Assembly: GCF_900176505.1 (NCBI RefSeq)
Contig: NZ_FWYB01000001.1
Span: 531,400 to 595,399, forward strand
DNA from: Pedobacter nyackensis
GTDB taxonomy: Bacteria > Bacteroidota > Bacteroidia > Sphingobacteriales > Sphingobacteriaceae
Direction of reading: 5' to 3'
Length of the DNA stretch: 64,000 nucleotides
The position numbers and the translations under genes were made by a program. Of the stretch, positions 63,123-64,000 are shown in pieces. The notes below the pieces were generated by a model. The model had not been told where the DNA came from and did no database searches. It saw only the letters and a program-made list of their open reading frames with translations. The first letter of the stretch is position 1; each line of letters starts with the position of its first letter.

Positions 63123-63584
63123 ATGAAGAAAATCTTTGTACTGGCTATGGTTGCTATTTCATTTGCAGCATGCCAAAATGAAGCAAAAAACGATAAATCA
63201 GTAAGTAATCACGATATGCTTACAGGAGTAAATGCCGAATCATCTGTTCCGGCATCCGGTGAAGCAGCGGTAATGAACTTTGAAAGCGGAACTTACGATT
63301 TTGGTAAAATAACTCAGGGAGAAAAGGTTGCCTATAGCTACAAATTTAAAAATGTAGGTAAAAGCCCTCTGATCATTCTAAATGCTACAGCAACCTGCGG
63401 GTGTACTGTACCTGAAATACCAAAAGAGCCTGTTAAACCAGGTGAAGAAGGAGAAATCAAAGTAGTATTTGATAGCAATGGTAAAATAGGCATGCAGGAT
63501 AAAGTAATTACAGTTACTTCAAATGCACAACCTCATATTGCTAGCCTACATTTAACAGGAGAAGTTAAAGAACAAACTAATTAA
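63123..63584 (+). CDS. DUF1573 lipoprotein
   Basis: 153 aa from ATG 63123 (a TTG at 63108 lies inside nusB and is rejected). Lipoprotein signal with lipobox SFAAC. The mature protein has the DUF1573 pattern: FESGTYDFGKITQGEKVAYS, FKFKNVGKSPL-like KFKNVGKSPLII, and TCGCTVPEIPKEPVKPGEEG, folding as an Ig-like domain. Function unsettled. It is 4 nt after nusB and 21 nt before yajC. Confidence 0.92.
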   Translation: MKKIFVLAMVAISFAACQNEAKNDKSVSNHDMLTGVNAESSVPASGEAAVMNFESGTYDFGKITQGEKVAYSYKFKNVGKSPLIILNATATCGCTVPEIPKEPVKPGEEGEIKVVFDSNGKIGMQDKVITVTSNAQPHIASLHLTGEVKEQTN

Positions 63585-63605
63585 GAAACATTTATAAAAT
63601 AAGAT

Positions 63606-63932
63606 ATGATATCAACAGTAATTTTGCAAGCTCAGGGCGGTATGTTAAGCACTTTAATTCCTATGGTTTTAATCATGGTAGTTTTTTACTTCTTCATGAT
63701 CAGACCTCAGGTTAAAAAAGCAAAAGACCTTAAGAAAATGGTTGAAGCTTTAAAGAAAGGTGATAAAATCGTTACTACAGCAGGTATTCATGGTCGCATC
63801 GCTGATATGAATGACACTACTTTCCTTATCGAAGTAGAAGGTGGTACTAAAATCCGTTTCGATAAAACTGCAGTATCTTTAGATGCAACTAAAGCCGTTG
63901 CTCCTAAAACAGAAGAAGCACCAAAAGCGTAA
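63606..63932 (+). CDS. yajC: Preprotein translocase auxiliary subunit YajC
   Basis: 108 aa with one membrane helix (about 15-31, LIPMVLIMVVFYFFMIR) and the family motif FYFFMIRPQVKKAKD, followed by a soluble part with GDKIVTTAGIHGRIADM. YajC associates with SecDF in the inner membrane. Short Ala/Pro/Glu tail. It completes the nusB-DUF1573-yajC order. Confidence 0.93.
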   Translation: MISTVILQAQGGMLSTLIPMVLIMVVFYFFMIRPQVKKAKDLKKMVEALKKGDKIVTTAGIHGRIADMNDTTFLIEVEGGTKIRFDKTAVSLDATKAVAPKTEEAPKA

Positions 63933-63952
63933 TTTTCTGTAAATTTATTTAT

Positions 63953-63990
63953 AAAAGCCTGCATCATATTTATGGTGCAGGCTTTTATAT
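63953..63990 (+). terminator. Rho-independent terminator
   Basis: AAAAGCCTGCA (63953-63963) pairs with TGCAGGCTTTT (63976-63986), T-rich after. Ends the nusB-yajC transcript. Confidence 0.87.
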
Positions 63991-64000
63991 TTATGCAATC

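Overview
The window is chromosomal DNA of a Bacteroidota bacterium, most likely Sphingobacteriaceae (Pedobacter-like). This is judged from composition and gene content, not from a database search. The signs are: AT-rich DNA with A-rich leaders and no Shine-Dalgarno sites; several promoters with the Bacteroidota -7 box TAnnTTTG; abundant SusC/SusD pairs run by ECF sigma and FecR-type anti-sigma factors; and lineage markers such as DUF3276, DUF2911, a long (about 316 aa) NusB and the nusB-DUF1573-yajC order.

Region 1 (1-9.4 kb) is rich in DNA-damage and regulatory genes. It holds a J-domain/KTSC fusion, the dead 5' stub of a GHL10-type lipoprotein, a dinB-dnaE translesion cassette with two inverted repeats in its promoter, an Lrp/AsnC regulator with a palindrome, a RpoD-like sigma factor directly followed by an AlkB-like dioxygenase, a TetR-DoxX pair with a palindromic operator, and a 50-aa membrane protein.

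Region 2 (9.4-25.6 kb) is mostly envelope and housekeeping: an LEA-type lipoprotein, a large secreted PIG-L deacetylase, a 47-aa membrane protein translationally coupled to a sodium:solute symporter, a DUF2911 protein, an M1 aminopeptidase, a lipoprotein, cytochrome bd (cydAB), and a Gly-rich secreted protein beside an outer-membrane beta-barrel protein.

Region 3 (25.7-57.6 kb) is the striking part: three consecutive trans-envelope signalling/import loci in the same orientation, each ECF sigma - FecR - SusC (with N-terminal STN signalling domain) - SusD. None contains a recognisable glycoside hydrolase or polysaccharide lyase. Instead each ends in thioredoxin-fold proteins: a TlpA-like protein in locus 1, and three closely related CxxC proteins with a long helical tail in loci 2 and 3. 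Locus 1 also carries a lipoprotein that looks like a metallohydrolase without its HExxH; locus 3 carries DUF4843, PKD-like and esterase lipoproteins. A similar small hairpin with a GCC(A/G) loop lies 67-88 nt upstream of each SusC start.

Region 4 (57.6-64 kb) has two small envelope proteins, a gap with an 11-bp-period repeat, a DUF3276 nucleic-acid-binding protein, an ABC exporter, a leucine-type dehydrogenase, nusB, a DUF1573 lipoprotein and yajC. Short 11-bp-period tandem repeats occur in three separate intergenic gaps (5.4, 44.9 and 58.5 kb). No tRNA, rRNA, CRISPR array, transposase or phage gene was seen.
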